From the NCBI GenBank assembly GCA_963972425.1, contig CAXAUF010000009.1:8402-72401 (forward strand): 64,000 nt of DNA, in the 5' to 3' direction. Under the pieces are notes generated by a model that saw only the letters and a list, made by a program, of their open reading frames with translations, was not told the DNA's origin and ran no database searches. Within the stretch, counting starts at the first letter, position 1. Each line of letters starts with the position of its first letter. This DNA is from Algorimicrobium sp002414705. Its GTDB lineage: Bacteria > Bacteroidota > Bacteroidia > Flavobacteriales > Flavobacteriaceae. Position numbers and translations under genes: made by a program. Shown one piece after another: positions 26,968 through 36,311 of the stretch.

Positions 26968-28671
26968 ATGCTTTTAATACTCCTTTCGTGGATTTACACC
27001 CTATTTACTGCAATGGTTGTTGGTGTTAGCTTCAATAGGATTTTAATATTAACATGTTATGATTCGATTATCAGCATTTTTCATGGTTTGTTTGGCATTA
27101 TGCTCTTTACAGGGTTTTGGGCAATTGTATTTCCTGTAAACACCTATTTTCATGTTGTTTTATTTTTAATTACCTGTTTTCTTTTAGGTATAAACTGGAA
27201 GCCTATAAAATTAGTTGTACAGAATATTTTAGCAGAAATAAACGGTTTATCTATCTTTTTAAAAAGTTTATTGACCATTATTACAATCCTTATTTTGGTT
27301 CAATGTGCAACTGCTCCTGTTTTGGTTGATAATGAAACCTATTATATTCAAACCATTAAATGGCTTAATGAATACGGTCTTGTAAAAGGATTAGTGAACT
27401 TGCATCTTTTTTTAGGACAAACTTCTGGTTGGCACATTCTGCAAAGTGCCTTTAACTTTAATTTTTTAACGGATTCTCTGAACGATTTAAGCGGTTTAGG
27501 GTTGCTTTTAGCCAATGTATTCGCTTTCACTAAAATAAACACTTTTTTAAAATCAGACAATCCAAACAGGTTATATTTGTTTATTGGATTATTACCTATT
27601 GCTAACCTCCTGCTCTTTCAGTTTATTAGTGCGCCTTCACCAGATTTAGCCATTTATGTGCTTTCTGTAATTATTTTTTATCAATTTATCTCACTTTATA
27701 ACACCTATCAAAAAGAGGATTTTCTGTCTTTAATTGTTCTTTTAGCTTTTATGATTTGTATTAAACTAACAGCTTTACCATTTCTAATGTTCCCGATTTC
27801 TATATATGTGAAGTATTATAAGCAAACACAATTATTAAACATTCGTATAGTTTCGTTAATAAGTATTTCTGCCTCTTTATTATTAGTTAAAAATGTGATC
27901 ATAACAGGAAACCCTTTGTATCCTTTATTAGGATTTGAAAGCCTAAAATCTGATTGGCATCTTCCAGATATTATTGCAACTTATTTTAAAGATTATGGTT
28001 TAGCGTATGGTTATCAAACAACACCTGATGTTTTTGCAAACACCTCTTTTATAGAACACATGAAATATTGGTTATTTGCCTCTGGACTGCATGGAATATT
28101 CAACAAAATGATAATAGTTCTATTAGTTGTTTTTCCATTAATATTAAGAAAATGGTTTAACCAAAAAATGTACTGGATTTTTTATATAACCCTATTCATC
28201 ACCATGATTATTTTATGGAATACATCACCACAATATCGATTCTTTTTACCCTTTATTTTAATTTCAGTTTTGATAATTTTAAGTCTTTTCAATTTAAAAA
28301 AGAATACCATCAAGTTCATATTAGTTATAACCACTACATTGGTGTTAATAACTGTTTTTATTCCATTAAATAAATACGTTTTAACAGATAATTCGCAACA
28401 CCAAGAAACATCATTCTTTAAAATTGATTATGTAATAATGCCACATAACAACAGTTCGTTTCCTGTAGAATATAAAACTAAAGCTATTGGAAACACAATT
28501 ATAAACATCCCAACAAACGCAAACTTTTTTTGGGAAACAGGAAATACACCAATACCAGCAGTTAGTAACCCACAAATAGAGTATTTCAAGAACACCTTTT
28601 CAATTGAACCACAACTAAGAACAAACCATATCAAAGATGGTTTTTACGGCCGAAGGTTACTTAAAAAGTAA
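26968..28671 (+). CDS. Large multipass membrane protein (LIC_10190-type)
   Basis: A 567-residue protein with about 11-13 hydrophobic helices and a C-terminal non-membrane part of some 90 residues. The layout and the extracytoplasmic segment APVLVDNETYYIQTIKWLNEYG recall GT-C glycosyltransferases and the family known as LIC_10190 membrane proteins. That suggests transfer of a lipid-linked sugar, but I see no confirmed catalytic motif. It stands alone between a probable terminator and a 236-base intergenic region. Confidence 0.65.
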   Translation: MLLILLSWIYTLFTAMVVGVSFNRILILTCYDSIISIFHGLFGIMLFTGFWAIVFPVNTYFHVVLFLITCFLLGINWKPIKLVVQNILAEINGLSIFLKSLLTIITILILVQCATAPVLVDNETYYIQTIKWLNEYGLVKGLVNLHLFLGQTSGWHILQSAFNFNFLTDSLNDLSGLGLLLANVFAFTKINTFLKSDNPNRLYLFIGLLPIANLLLFQFISAPSPDLAIYVLSVIIFYQFISLYNTYQKEDFLSLIVLLAFMICIKLTALPFLMFPISIYVKYYKQTQLLNIRIVSLISISASLLLVKNVIITGNPLYPLLGFESLKSDWHLPDIIATYFKDYGLAYGYQTTPDVFANTSFIEHMKYWLFASGLHGIFNKMIIVLLVVFPLILRKWFNQKMYWIFYITLFITMIILWNTSPQYRFFLPFILISVLIILSLFNLKKNTIKFILVITTTLVLITVFIPLNKYVLTDNSQHQETSFFKIDYVIMPHNNSSFPVEYKTKAIGNTIINIPTNANFFWETGNTPIPAVSNPQIEYFKNTFSIEPQLRTNHIKDGFYGRRLLKK

Positions 28672-28868
28672 TTAAAATAGATGCTAAATAGTTTAAATTC
28701 TTAATTAATATACCATTTTACGCATTCTGATTATTATTTTACTAAAAAATCAAACACCTCCATATTAAGAACAAAACCATTAAGACCTTGGTTAGTTTGA
28801 CCCTGATTTCTGTTAATTAGGAACGAATCAAATTCCTAGAAATGTGAGAGTCTACACATTTTTAAGTG

Positions 28869-28883
28869 TTGACTAATAGTCAA
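28869..28883. repeat. 15-base perfect palindrome in a convergent intergenic region
   Basis: TTGACTAATAGTCAA is palindromic around its central base. It lies 25 bases beyond the stop of the QEGLA gene (minus strand) and 198 bases beyond the plus-strand gene. No T-tract follows on either strand, so it is not a standard terminator. Confidence 0.4.
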
Positions 28884-28907
28884 TAGACTGAAAATTCTTT
28901 AAGGTTT

Positions 28908-30053
28908 TTATTTTAAACTATTTAAAATAAAATCGATAGTAGTATTTTTATTTGCATTAATTTGGTAGGAATCTGTTAGATATTTAGATGTTAATGCGAG
29001 ACCTAATTCTTGTAATTTATAAATAGTATCTGCATATTCTAGTGTTACTTTTCCCGTTAATAAAACATCTAAATCACCTCCACTTTGAGCATAGTGATAT
29101 ACTTTTTTTAACCCAGATAAATACAAATGATCTTTGGTAAATCCGCCACCTCTATGCACACGCAATGTTATTGTAAACGCTATATCACGTTGCACTTTGT
29201 ATTGGTTGTGAAGTAAATCAAACGTATCTGCAAAACTATACCCTTTTGCAAGCGAATCAGCAGCAATGACACGATAGGCCAATTCTTTTAAGCGTTTCAT
29301 AGTTAAACAACCAGACATATACTCCGAATAAACGGCAAGCCCTTCTTGTGTTTCTACATTATTTGGAAAACCGCTAGAAAATATTTTCAATGGTTGACTT
29401 AAACCATTAAAAGTTGTCACCATGTGAACACCAACTTCGTGATTAGCGAGTACTTGCAATTGATTTTTACTAAACTTATAATTCCGTTTAAGCAACAACG
29501 TTTGGGTGTTATTCTGAACCATAGCAGCTGCCGAAATATTAGTCGAAAATTTTAAATTATACTGAAAATCATAGCGTTTAGAAAAATCCTCAAAATAGGT
29601 TTGTGCTTCATGAACACTGTATTTTGAGATTAAATCTTCCGAAGGCTCATCATCATCAAAGCGTAAGATAAACTTGGCATTTTCAAGATCTTTTTCTGTT
29701 GGAGTTCCAAAACTCTTTAAACTATTAAAATAGAATTTCCGCCCTTGATTTATAGTATCTATACATTCAATTTTACCAGAATACTCGTAAATAATATCCT
29801 CATATAGCTGCCTGATATCTGTATCTTCAATACGTTCCAGACGTTGCGAGAAGAATAACCTATGAAGCTTATAGCCGTTAAATTTTACTTTAGGATACTT
29901 GAAATTAGGCTGGTAATTATATTTGGAAGCAAAAAAATGTTTCTTTTCGCTTTCAATGTTCAATGGGTTTATATAATTGAGTAATTCTATTTTTTTTACC
30001 AATCGGTTTAAATTGGTATCAATATCAAATAAATCTTGATAATCGTTCGTCAT
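28908..30053 (-). CDS. QEGLA-motif (DUF1704) metallopeptidase-like protein
   Basis: A 381-residue member of the family named flavohemoglobin-expression-modulating QEGLA motif protein. The zinc site is visible as NHEVGVH (His205, Glu206, His210) with the downstream Glu in TQEGLAVYSEYMSG (residues 235-248). The same fold includes the eukaryotic tubulin carboxypeptidases MATCAP1/2, which remove C-terminal Tyr or Glu; the bacterial substrate is unknown. It is the last gene of a tight minus-strand group with FGase-like, rhodanese and ATP-grasp genes (14-base gap to the previous one). There is no signal peptide, so it is cytoplasmic. Confidence 0.88.
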   Translation of the reverse strand: MTNDYQDLFDIDTNLNRLVKKIELLNYINPLNIESEKKHFFASKYNYQPNFKYPKVKFNGYKLHRLFFSQRLERIEDTDIRQLYEDIIYEYSGKIECIDTINQGRKFYFNSLKSFGTPTEKDLENAKFILRFDDDEPSEDLISKYSVHEAQTYFEDFSKRYDFQYNLKFSTNISAAAMVQNNTQTLLLKRNYKFSKNQLQVLANHEVGVHMVTTFNGLSQPLKIFSSGFPNNVETQEGLAVYSEYMSGCLTMKRLKELAYRVIAADSLAKGYSFADTFDLLHNQYKVQRDIAFTITLRVHRGGGFTKDHLYLSGLKKVYHYAQSGGDLDVLLTGKVTLEYADTIYKLQELGLALTSKYLTDSYQINANKNTTIDFILNSLK

Positions 30054-30067
30054 AATATGCCTTTAAT

Positions 30068-30898
30068 TTATTTTGAAACATGTTTTAAAAATTCAGTTGC
30101 TTGTTCCGGAATGTTAATCTCCAATTGATTTGCAACCGCTTCCACGACTTCAGGATATATAATTTGTTTATACTCATCTGCATAAATTTTGGCAATTTCC
30201 GTGGCAAGTACCAATGTGTTTTTAAAGTTTTGAGTTATGTACTTTAGAAAATACCCATTTCCTTGAAACGTATCATTAATCTTGGCTGTTTGCGCTATTT
30301 GATATGGGAATTTAATATGAGATAATCTATTTCTCCAAGATTCTACCTCATTTCCAAAACGCTTATTATCAATATTACTAGTACCTAAATTCCATGTTGG
30401 CACTTCCCGATCCCAGCGTTGCCAATTGTAACTATGCATATCAAAAACAATACAACAACCATGTTTTTCTTCAATTTTTTGAATTAAAGCTGAAACTACC
30501 TTATAAAAACTAGCGTGCTTTTCTAAACTTTTAGTCTTCATAGCATCTGGAAGCGGTTGTTTCCATAGTTGTTTTCCCCAAGCAGTTTCAAAAACGGCTT
30601 CTTCTGGAGGTCTATTTAAATCGTACTCAAATCGGGAATCACATCCTGAAATTACAATGGGTTGTGACTGTATCATGGCTTTTGTAGCAGGATCCTCCTC
30701 ATACCAACGGTCGTATTCCGTATGCAAACAATTATCCCATAATTCCGATCTAAATTGGTGACCATCGTGAATAGCTGAACACACATAATGTACGTAAGAA
30801 TCTATTTTTAAGGTCAAAGAATAATCATCAGAAACGGCATGAAAAAGTTCTTCATTTTCTATTTTCTTGATGATGGCATTAATAGATAATTTTTCCAT
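30068..30898 (-). CDS. N-formylglutamate amidohydrolase-like enzyme
   Basis: A 276-residue protein of the FGase family (zinc hydrolases related in fold to M14/aspartoacylase enzymes). Visible blocks include IHDGHQFRSELWD, CCIVFDMHSYNWQRWD, RFGNEVESWR and NDTFQGNGYFLKYI. The classical enzyme removes formate from N-formylglutamate in histidine degradation, but no hut genes are near. I use the ATG at 30898 (MEKLSINAI); an upstream start would overlap the rhodanese gene. The 8-base gap to that gene and 14 bases to the QEGLA gene imply one operon. Confidence 0.85.
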   Translation of the reverse strand: MEKLSINAIIKKIENEELFHAVSDDYSLTLKIDSYVHYVCSAIHDGHQFRSELWDNCLHTEYDRWYEEDPATKAMIQSQPIVISGCDSRFEYDLNRPPEEAVFETAWGKQLWKQPLPDAMKTKSLEKHASFYKVVSALIQKIEEKHGCCIVFDMHSYNWQRWDREVPTWNLGTSNIDNKRFGNEVESWRNRLSHIKFPYQIAQTAKINDTFQGNGYFLKYITQNFKNTLVLATEIAKIYADEYKQIIYPEVVEAVANQLEINIPEQATEFLKHVSK

Positions 30899-30906
30899 AT
30901 CGTAAT

Positions 30907-31737
30907 TTATTCTGTTGTTAAACTTCCCCATTCTGTCCATGAACCATCATAAACCGCTAAATTTTGATAACCTGCTAATTCAGCTCCTAGCGCTAAAACA
31001 CAAGCGGTTATTCCTGATCCACAGGAAAACGCAAGCGCATCATTGGGTTTAGCAATTTTGGAAAATATAGCTTGTAATTTCGTTTCAGATTTCATAATTC
31101 CTGAATCCAATAAATTTTCAAAAGGCATATTAACGGAGTTAGGAATGGTACCGCGACGTAATCCAGATCGTGGCTCATCAATTAAGCTTTTAAATCGTTC
31201 TTTTGATCGTGCATCGATAACTAATCGCTGATTAGATTTTACATTCTGCTGTATATCTTCAAAAAAATACATCTGATTTTCTGGTTTCTTCGCTATAAAA
31301 TCTCCTTCTGTTTTTACAACTTCATAATATTTTGAAACCTCAAATCTTGCTGCCTTCCAAGCAGGTAATCCACCATCTAAAACAGCAACATTATGAAAAC
31401 CAAAAACTTTAAATAACCACCAAACGCGAGGCCTGGAATATATACCTTTGTCATCATAAACAACAAGTATGCTGTTTTGTTGGATACCTAATTTTTGAGC
31501 TTCTCGTTCAAATTGTTTTAATGTTGGAAACGTAGTTGGAAATGGTGCAGATACATCACTAAATTTCTGTTTCAGATCAAAAAACAAAGTATTAGGAATG
31601 ATATCCTTATTGACAAATGTATCTGAATCTGTTACTTTCGGAATGGTAGCATCCAAAACAATTAAATTAGACGCCATTAAATTTTCATGCAGCCAATTTA
31701 CAGAAACTAACGGTTTATCAAGTTTTGAAAGCAACAT
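30907..31737 (-). CDS. Two-domain rhodanese, 3-mercaptopyruvate sulfurtransferase type
   Basis: The 276-residue protein contains two rhodanese domains; the C-terminal one has the active-site loop FSCGSGITACVLALG with the catalytic Cys at about residue 238. The CG(S/T)G(V/I)TA loop is typical of 3-mercaptopyruvate sulfurtransferases rather than thiosulfate rhodaneses. The N-terminal domain has DARSKERF-type and VVYDDKGIYSRPRVWWLF segments. It sits inside the ATP-grasp/FGase/QEGLA operon, 27 bases after the ATP-grasp gene, an unexpected sulfur-transfer member. Confidence 0.9.
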   Translation of the reverse strand: MLLSKLDKPLVSVNWLHENLMASNLIVLDATIPKVTDSDTFVNKDIIPNTLFFDLKQKFSDVSAPFPTTFPTLKQFEREAQKLGIQQNSILVVYDDKGIYSRPRVWWLFKVFGFHNVAVLDGGLPAWKAARFEVSKYYEVVKTEGDFIAKKPENQMYFFEDIQQNVKSNQRLVIDARSKERFKSLIDEPRSGLRRGTIPNSVNMPFENLLDSGIMKSETKLQAIFSKIAKPNDALAFSCGSGITACVLALGAELAGYQNLAVYDGSWTEWGSLTTE

Positions 31738-31764
31738 AATGAGCGAATTTTGATCTAAAATCAG

Positions 31765-32802
31765 TTAAGCATCTTCAACCGTTTTTCTTAAACGAGATCT
31801 GCGATTGAAGGCTTCTAAATTATCAAGAACTTTACTCTCTAAAAAATCGATAACCTTCTCCTCTACGCGATACTTATTTTTATAAACTTTATTAATATAA
31901 GTAATTCCGCCAGGCGACATGACATTTACCTCTACCAGTTTCCCTCCTATAACATCAATGCCTACAAAATACAACCCATCTTTCACCAATTTAGGTCCAA
32001 TTTGCTTACAAAGTGCTTTTTCTGCTTTTGTTAGGGTGTGTTTTTGAACGGAACCACCGGCTGACACGTTAGAGCGATGGTCATCTGTTCCAGGTACACG
32101 TTTCATGGCTCCAATAGGTTCACCATTTAGCATTAAAATACGCACGTCGCCTTCATCTGCACCTTCAATATAATCCTGAAGAATCACATAATTGGATGTG
32201 CCATCACTACTATTTATATAAAAATCTAACAATGAATTAATATTACTCATTGCCGACTTTTCAATAAGAATCACACCAGAGCCACCAAAACCATTCAACG
32301 GTTTGATAATCATTTTATCAGCTTTTGATTCTTTAATTTGTCGGACTAAATAATTCTTGTTTTTAGAGACATGTGTATTTGGAATAATATTACTGTGCGC
32401 ATCACCAAAAGCAGCGGTATACAATTTATTATTTGCTTCACGCATACCTTCCAAAGAGTTGATAATAAACACATCATCCTTTACCGAATCTAAAAAATTA
32501 AGCATAATAGGATCTAAAGGCGGATTTGCACGGAAGAAAATAGCATCAAAACCAGCAAGTGGTAGCATTTCTTCTCGCAATACTGCTTTTTTATAAAAGG
32601 CTTTTAATGAAACTGGAACTTTTTCCATTTTACCAATAACTGTACAAAAAGCGTTAGTAACACTATCTCGTATGGTTAAATTAGCAGGTGAACAAAGTGC
32701 GACACCATGACCACGTTTAACACATTCTTTTATTAAGGCTAGACTGGTATCGTTTTCTGGGTCTATGTTTTCCCACGGATACATTAAAAAACAAACATTC
32801 AT
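31765..32802 (-). CDS. ATP-grasp ligase, glutathione-synthase-like
   Basis: A 345-residue ATP-grasp protein: N-terminal domain MNVCFLMYPWENIDPENDTS, ATP-binding MIIKPLNGFGGSGVILIEK (about residues 172-190), catalytic loop region EGADEGDVRILMLNG, and metal ligands in KLVEVNVMSPGG (about 292-303). GshB and RimK form peptide bonds to Glu/Gly acceptors with this fold. The window encodes BshA, so the cell probably uses bacillithiol, and a glutathione role is doubtful. A C-terminal basic extension (NRRSRLRKTVEDA) is present. It heads the four-gene group with the rhodanese, FGase-like and QEGLA genes. Confidence 0.85.
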   Translation of the reverse strand: MNVCFLMYPWENIDPENDTSLALIKECVKRGHGVALCSPANLTIRDSVTNAFCTVIGKMEKVPVSLKAFYKKAVLREEMLPLAGFDAIFFRANPPLDPIMLNFLDSVKDDVFIINSLEGMREANNKLYTAAFGDAHSNIIPNTHVSKNKNYLVRQIKESKADKMIIKPLNGFGGSGVILIEKSAMSNINSLLDFYINSSDGTSNYVILQDYIEGADEGDVRILMLNGEPIGAMKRVPGTDDHRSNVSAGGSVQKHTLTKAEKALCKQIGPKLVKDGLYFVGIDVIGGKLVEVNVMSPGGITYINKVYKNKYRVEEKVIDFLESKVLDNLEAFNRRSRLRKTVEDA

Positions 32803-32853
32803 ACGTATTACTCTTAATTAATTAGTGATTAAAAATAAGTAAGTAAATTTATT

Positions 32854-34164
32854 TTACTCGTTTTTATTGGTATAATTATCATCCCAATTTTTAACTTTTG
32901 GTTCACCAAGTTTTCCAACGGATTTAGCAACCATCATAGAAACAGCAGCATCACCAGTAATATTAACTGTGGTTCTACACATATCTAATGGTCTATCTAC
33001 TGCGAAAATTAATGCCAATCCAGCTTCGGGAATTCCTGCTTGCGCCAAAACAATAACCAGCATAACCATACCTGCACCAGGAACTGCAGCACTTCCAATG
33101 GAAGCTAATGTAGCAGTAGCTATAATACCTAACTGAACACCAAAACTTAAATCCATTCCAAAAGCTTGTGCAATAAAAACAGCTGCAACAGCTTGGTATA
33201 AGCTAGTTCCATCCATATTAATAGTTGCACCAATTGGCAACACAAAACTGGTAACTTCCTCATCTACACCCAAGTGCTCTTCAACACGTTCCATGGTTAC
33301 TGGCAAGGTAGCAGCACTACTACTGGTTGAAAACCCTAATAACTGTGCTGGAGCAATACCGTTAAAGAAAAATTTGGGTGTTCTTTTTGTTATTAAGTAA
33401 ACTAGAATAGCGTAAACCGCCATCATTAGGGCTAATCCTAAAACCACACAAAACGCGTACCAACCAAGAGCTTTAAATAAATCGGCACTTGGAGCTTCTA
33501 CCACCAAAGCGGCTAATAAAGCAAAAACACCGTAAGGAGCAGCAAGCATAATTAAATCGATTAGCTTGAGAATGACTTCATTAAAACTATCAAAAAATTG
33601 TTTTACTGGAGCCGATTTTTCTTCAGGTATTAGTATCAAACCTATACCAAATAAAATAGCAAAGAAAATAACTTGTAGCATATTGCCATTATCACTAGCT
33701 GCTTGAAAAATATTGCTTGGCACCAAATCTTCTAAAGCTTGCAATGGCCCTGCGTTTTTTTGCTTTTCAGCATCGGCAATTTTACCTTCTGCATCCGTTT
33801 TATAACTTTCTACAAGTTCGGTTCGAGTGTCTTCAGAAATAGATTTACCTGGTTGAATAATATTAACAACCGTTAATCCAATAGATACAGCAATAACCGT
33901 TGTTACAATGTAAATACCAATAGTACGACCTCCCATTTTTGATAACTTGGAGATATCCTTTAAATCTGAAACACCTTTTATAAGAGATGCCAATATTAAC
34001 GGAACTGCAATAAGTTTTAGCAAATTGATAAAAATGGTACCAAAAGGTTTTACCCAATCTGTTACTATTTGGCTTCCAAATTCGAATTTGGACATAATAA
34101 AGGCGAAAACAACACCTAAAACCATTCCGAGTATAATTTGCCAATGTAATGCGAGTTTCTTCAT
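32854..34164 (-). CDS. Dicarboxylate/amino acid:cation symporter (SLC1/DAACS family)
   Basis: A 436-residue transporter with the SLC1 hallmarks: eight helices, the serine-rich hairpin FSTSSSAATLPVTM, the unwound TM7 motif INMDGTSLYQAVAA, and TM8 DRPLDMCRTTVNITGD whose Asp/Arg set substrate choice. GltP-type proteins carry glutamate, aspartate or C4-dicarboxylates. An acidic/Lys-rich insertion (about residues 105-135) lies outside the membrane. The ATP-grasp gene follows after 51 bases on the same strand, so the transporter may supply glutamate or a similar compound to that pathway. Confidence 0.92.
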   Translation of the reverse strand: MKKLALHWQIILGMVLGVVFAFIMSKFEFGSQIVTDWVKPFGTIFINLLKLIAVPLILASLIKGVSDLKDISKLSKMGGRTIGIYIVTTVIAVSIGLTVVNIIQPGKSISEDTRTELVESYKTDAEGKIADAEKQKNAGPLQALEDLVPSNIFQAASDNGNMLQVIFFAILFGIGLILIPEEKSAPVKQFFDSFNEVILKLIDLIMLAAPYGVFALLAALVVEAPSADLFKALGWYAFCVVLGLALMMAVYAILVYLITKRTPKFFFNGIAPAQLLGFSTSSSAATLPVTMERVEEHLGVDEEVTSFVLPIGATINMDGTSLYQAVAAVFIAQAFGMDLSFGVQLGIIATATLASIGSAAVPGAGMVMLVIVLAQAGIPEAGLALIFAVDRPLDMCRTTVNITGDAAVSMMVAKSVGKLGEPKVKNWDDNYTNKNE

Positions 34165-34199
34165 AATATCGTTAATCTAAATCGTTAAAATTTACTGTA

Positions 34200-35258
34200 T
34201 TAATATGCTTTATTTAATAGAAAATAATCGGCTAAAACTAATGCTGCCATAGCTTCAACTATTGGTACAGCTCTAGGAACAACACAGGGATCATGACGTC
34301 CTTTTCCTTGCATATCCACTAATTCACCTCTGGAGTTTAAAGCTTCTTGTTTCTGTATAACCGTTGCTACGGGTTTAAATGCCACACGGAAATATATATC
34401 CATGCCATTACTTATACCACCTTGGATTCCGCCTGATAAGTTTGTTTTTGTTGAGCCATCTACGTTAAATAAATCGTTATGTTCAGTACCTGTCATTCTA
34501 GCACCACAAAAACCACTACCATATTCAAAACCTTTAACGGCATTTATAGATAACATAGCTTTACCTAATTCGGCATGAAGTTTATCAAAAACAGGTTCTC
34601 CCAAACCGATAGGTACATTTTGTAATACACACGTTATGGTTCCTCCTATTGTATTGCCTTCTTTTCGGATGGCTTTAATTTTATCAATCATACGTTCAGC
34701 AGTCTCGGAATCTGGACAGCGAATAGCATTTGATTCAATTTTAGAAAAATCTAAATCCTGATATGGTTTTTCCAAGAAAATATTACCAACTGATGATGTG
34801 TACGCATGAATTTTAACCGATTTTAAAACCTGCTTCGCCAAAGCTCCTGCTACAACTCGAGAAGCCGTTTCGCGCGCTGAACTGCGACCACCACCTCGAT
34901 AATCGCGAGTACCATATTTCTGGTCGTATGTGTAATCTGCATGACTTGGACGATACACATCTTTAATATGAGAATAATCTTTAGATTTCTGATTGGCATT
35001 TTTAATAGTGAAACCAATAGGCGTTCCAGTGGTTTTACCTTCAAAAATTCCCGATAAAAATTCAACGGTATCAGGTTCTTTCCGTTGGGTTACAATTTCC
35101 GACTGTCCAGGTTTTCGTCTATTTAACTCCTGTTGAATGGCATCAAAATCTACATCTAATCCCGGAGGACAACCATCAATAATGCCACCAATAGCAACTC
35201 CATGCGACTCGCCAAAAGTTGTTAATTTGAATAAATTTCCGAAGGAATTTCCTGCCAT
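34200..35258 (-). CDS. aroC: Chorismate synthase
   Basis: The final enzyme of the common shikimate pathway makes chorismate from EPSP with reduced FMN. The 352-residue protein has the N-terminal GNSFGNLFKLTTFGESHG, the middle RGGGRSSARETASRVVAG, and the C-terminal DMQGKGRHDPCVVPRAVPIVEA signatures, all canonical. Length is normal. A promoter with a near-consensus -7 box precedes it. The symporter gene lies 36 bases downstream, so read-through is possible. Confidence 0.97.
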   Translation of the reverse strand: MAGNSFGNLFKLTTFGESHGVAIGGIIDGCPPGLDVDFDAIQQELNRRKPGQSEIVTQRKEPDTVEFLSGIFEGKTTGTPIGFTIKNANQKSKDYSHIKDVYRPSHADYTYDQKYGTRDYRGGGRSSARETASRVVAGALAKQVLKSVKIHAYTSSVGNIFLEKPYQDLDFSKIESNAIRCPDSETAERMIDKIKAIRKEGNTIGGTITCVLQNVPIGLGEPVFDKLHAELGKAMLSINAVKGFEYGSGFCGARMTGTEHNDLFNVDGSTKTNLSGGIQGGISNGMDIYFRVAFKPVATVIQKQEALNSRGELVDMQGKGRHDPCVVPRAVPIVEAMAALVLADYFLLNKAY

Positions 35259-35274
35259 AGAATTATTTTTGTAG

Positions 35275-35306
35275 CTAATGTAATTGTATTATCACAGAAA
35301 CAAAAA
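35275..35306 (-). promoter_or_regulatory. Promoter of aroC
   Basis: On the minus strand TTTTTG (ending 35301) is followed after 18 bases by TACATTAG (35282-35275), one mismatch from TAnnTTTG. The ATG is 16 bases further on. Confidence 0.5.
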
Positions 35307-35420
35307 TGGAATTTTAATTAACATGTATTTTTAAATATATAACACCTAACAATTACTTAACAAATTCCTCACAATTAAATAATTACAGCTTCACTTTAAA
35401 TTAATAGTCATGTTAGATAT

Positions 35421-36311
35421 TTGCAACATAATATTAAAGCTTTGAAACTCAAACGAAAAATAGAAATTGCCGTAATATCTGATGTTCATTTAGGAACCTA
35501 TGGATGTCATGCTAAACATTTATTAACGTATTTGAATAGCATTAACCCAAAAAAACTCATTCTAAATGGTGATATCATTGATATTTGGCAATTTAATAAG
35601 CGGTACTTTCCCAAATCCCATTTAAAAGTCATAAAAAAAATAATGACCATGGCCTCAAATGGTGTTGAAGTAATTTACATTACGGGTAATCATGATGATA
35701 TGTTGCGCAAATTCAGCGATACAACTATTGGAAATATTTCTATAGTTGATAAAATTGTTCTAGAATTAGACGGTAAAAAAGCTTGGTTTTTCCATGGTGA
35801 TGTTTTTGATGCGTCCATACAAAACGCACGTTGGTTAGCAAAATTAGGCGGTTATGGTTATGATTTTTTAATTGTAATTAACCGACTCATCAATTGGTTT
35901 CTAATAAAGTTTGGCAAGGAAAAATATTCCCTTTCAAAACGGATTAAAAATAGTGTAAAAGGTGCCTTAAAATATATAAGCGATTTTGAACATGTGGCCA
36001 TGGATTTGGCTATTGAAAACGGTTACGATTATGTAATTTGTGGACACATTCATCATCCAAAAATGGAACAAAAGGAAACAAAATATGGTAAAACAACCTA
36101 CTTAAATTCAGGTGATTGGGTTGAGAATTTTACCGCTTTAGAATACCAATTTAAACGTTGGAAAATATACAATTACAATCATGACAAACTTATTCCATTT
36201 TTTGCAGATAGTGATGTTAAAGAGATGGAAGTACAAGACTTAATTGCTGCCTTTACTATTTTTGATACGAAACAGAAAAAAATCAAATTAAAGCCTGTTT
36301 TAAAATACTAA
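35421..36311 (+). CDS. LpxH-like UDP-2,3-diacylglucosamine hydrolase / metallophosphoesterase
   Basis: A calcineurin-like phosphoesterase of up to 296 residues with all metal motifs: VISDVHLG, LNGDIIDIW, TGNHDDML, FHGDVFD and CGHIHHPKM. By family it hydrolyses UDP-diacyl-GlcN in lipid A synthesis or is an LpxH2/LpxG-like variant. There is no in-frame ATG after the upstream stop at 35397, so the start must be TTG at 35421 or TTG at 35442; the second gives MKLKRKIEIAVISDVHLG and avoids a near -7 box (GATATTTG, 35417-35424) over the first. Its 3' end overlaps the convergent oxidoreductase gene by 29 bases. Confidence 0.85.
   Translation: MQHNIKALKLKRKIEIAVISDVHLGTYGCHAKHLLTYLNSINPKKLILNGDIIDIWQFNKRYFPKSHLKVIKKIMTMASNGVEVIYITGNHDDMLRKFSDTTIGNISIVDKIVLELDGKKAWFFHGDVFDASIQNARWLAKLGGYGYDFLIVINRLINWFLIKFGKEKYSLSKRIKNSVKGALKYISDFEHVAMDLAIENGYDYVICGHIHHPKMEQKETKYGKTTYLNSGDWVENFTALEYQFKRWKIYNYNHDKLIPFFADSDVKEMEVQDLIAAFTIFDTKQKKIKLKPVLKY

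Noticed and set aside
30068..30898. Histidine-utilisation (hut) locus
   Set aside because: No hutH, hutU or hutI genes are adjacent, so the FGase-like gene more likely works with its operon neighbours.
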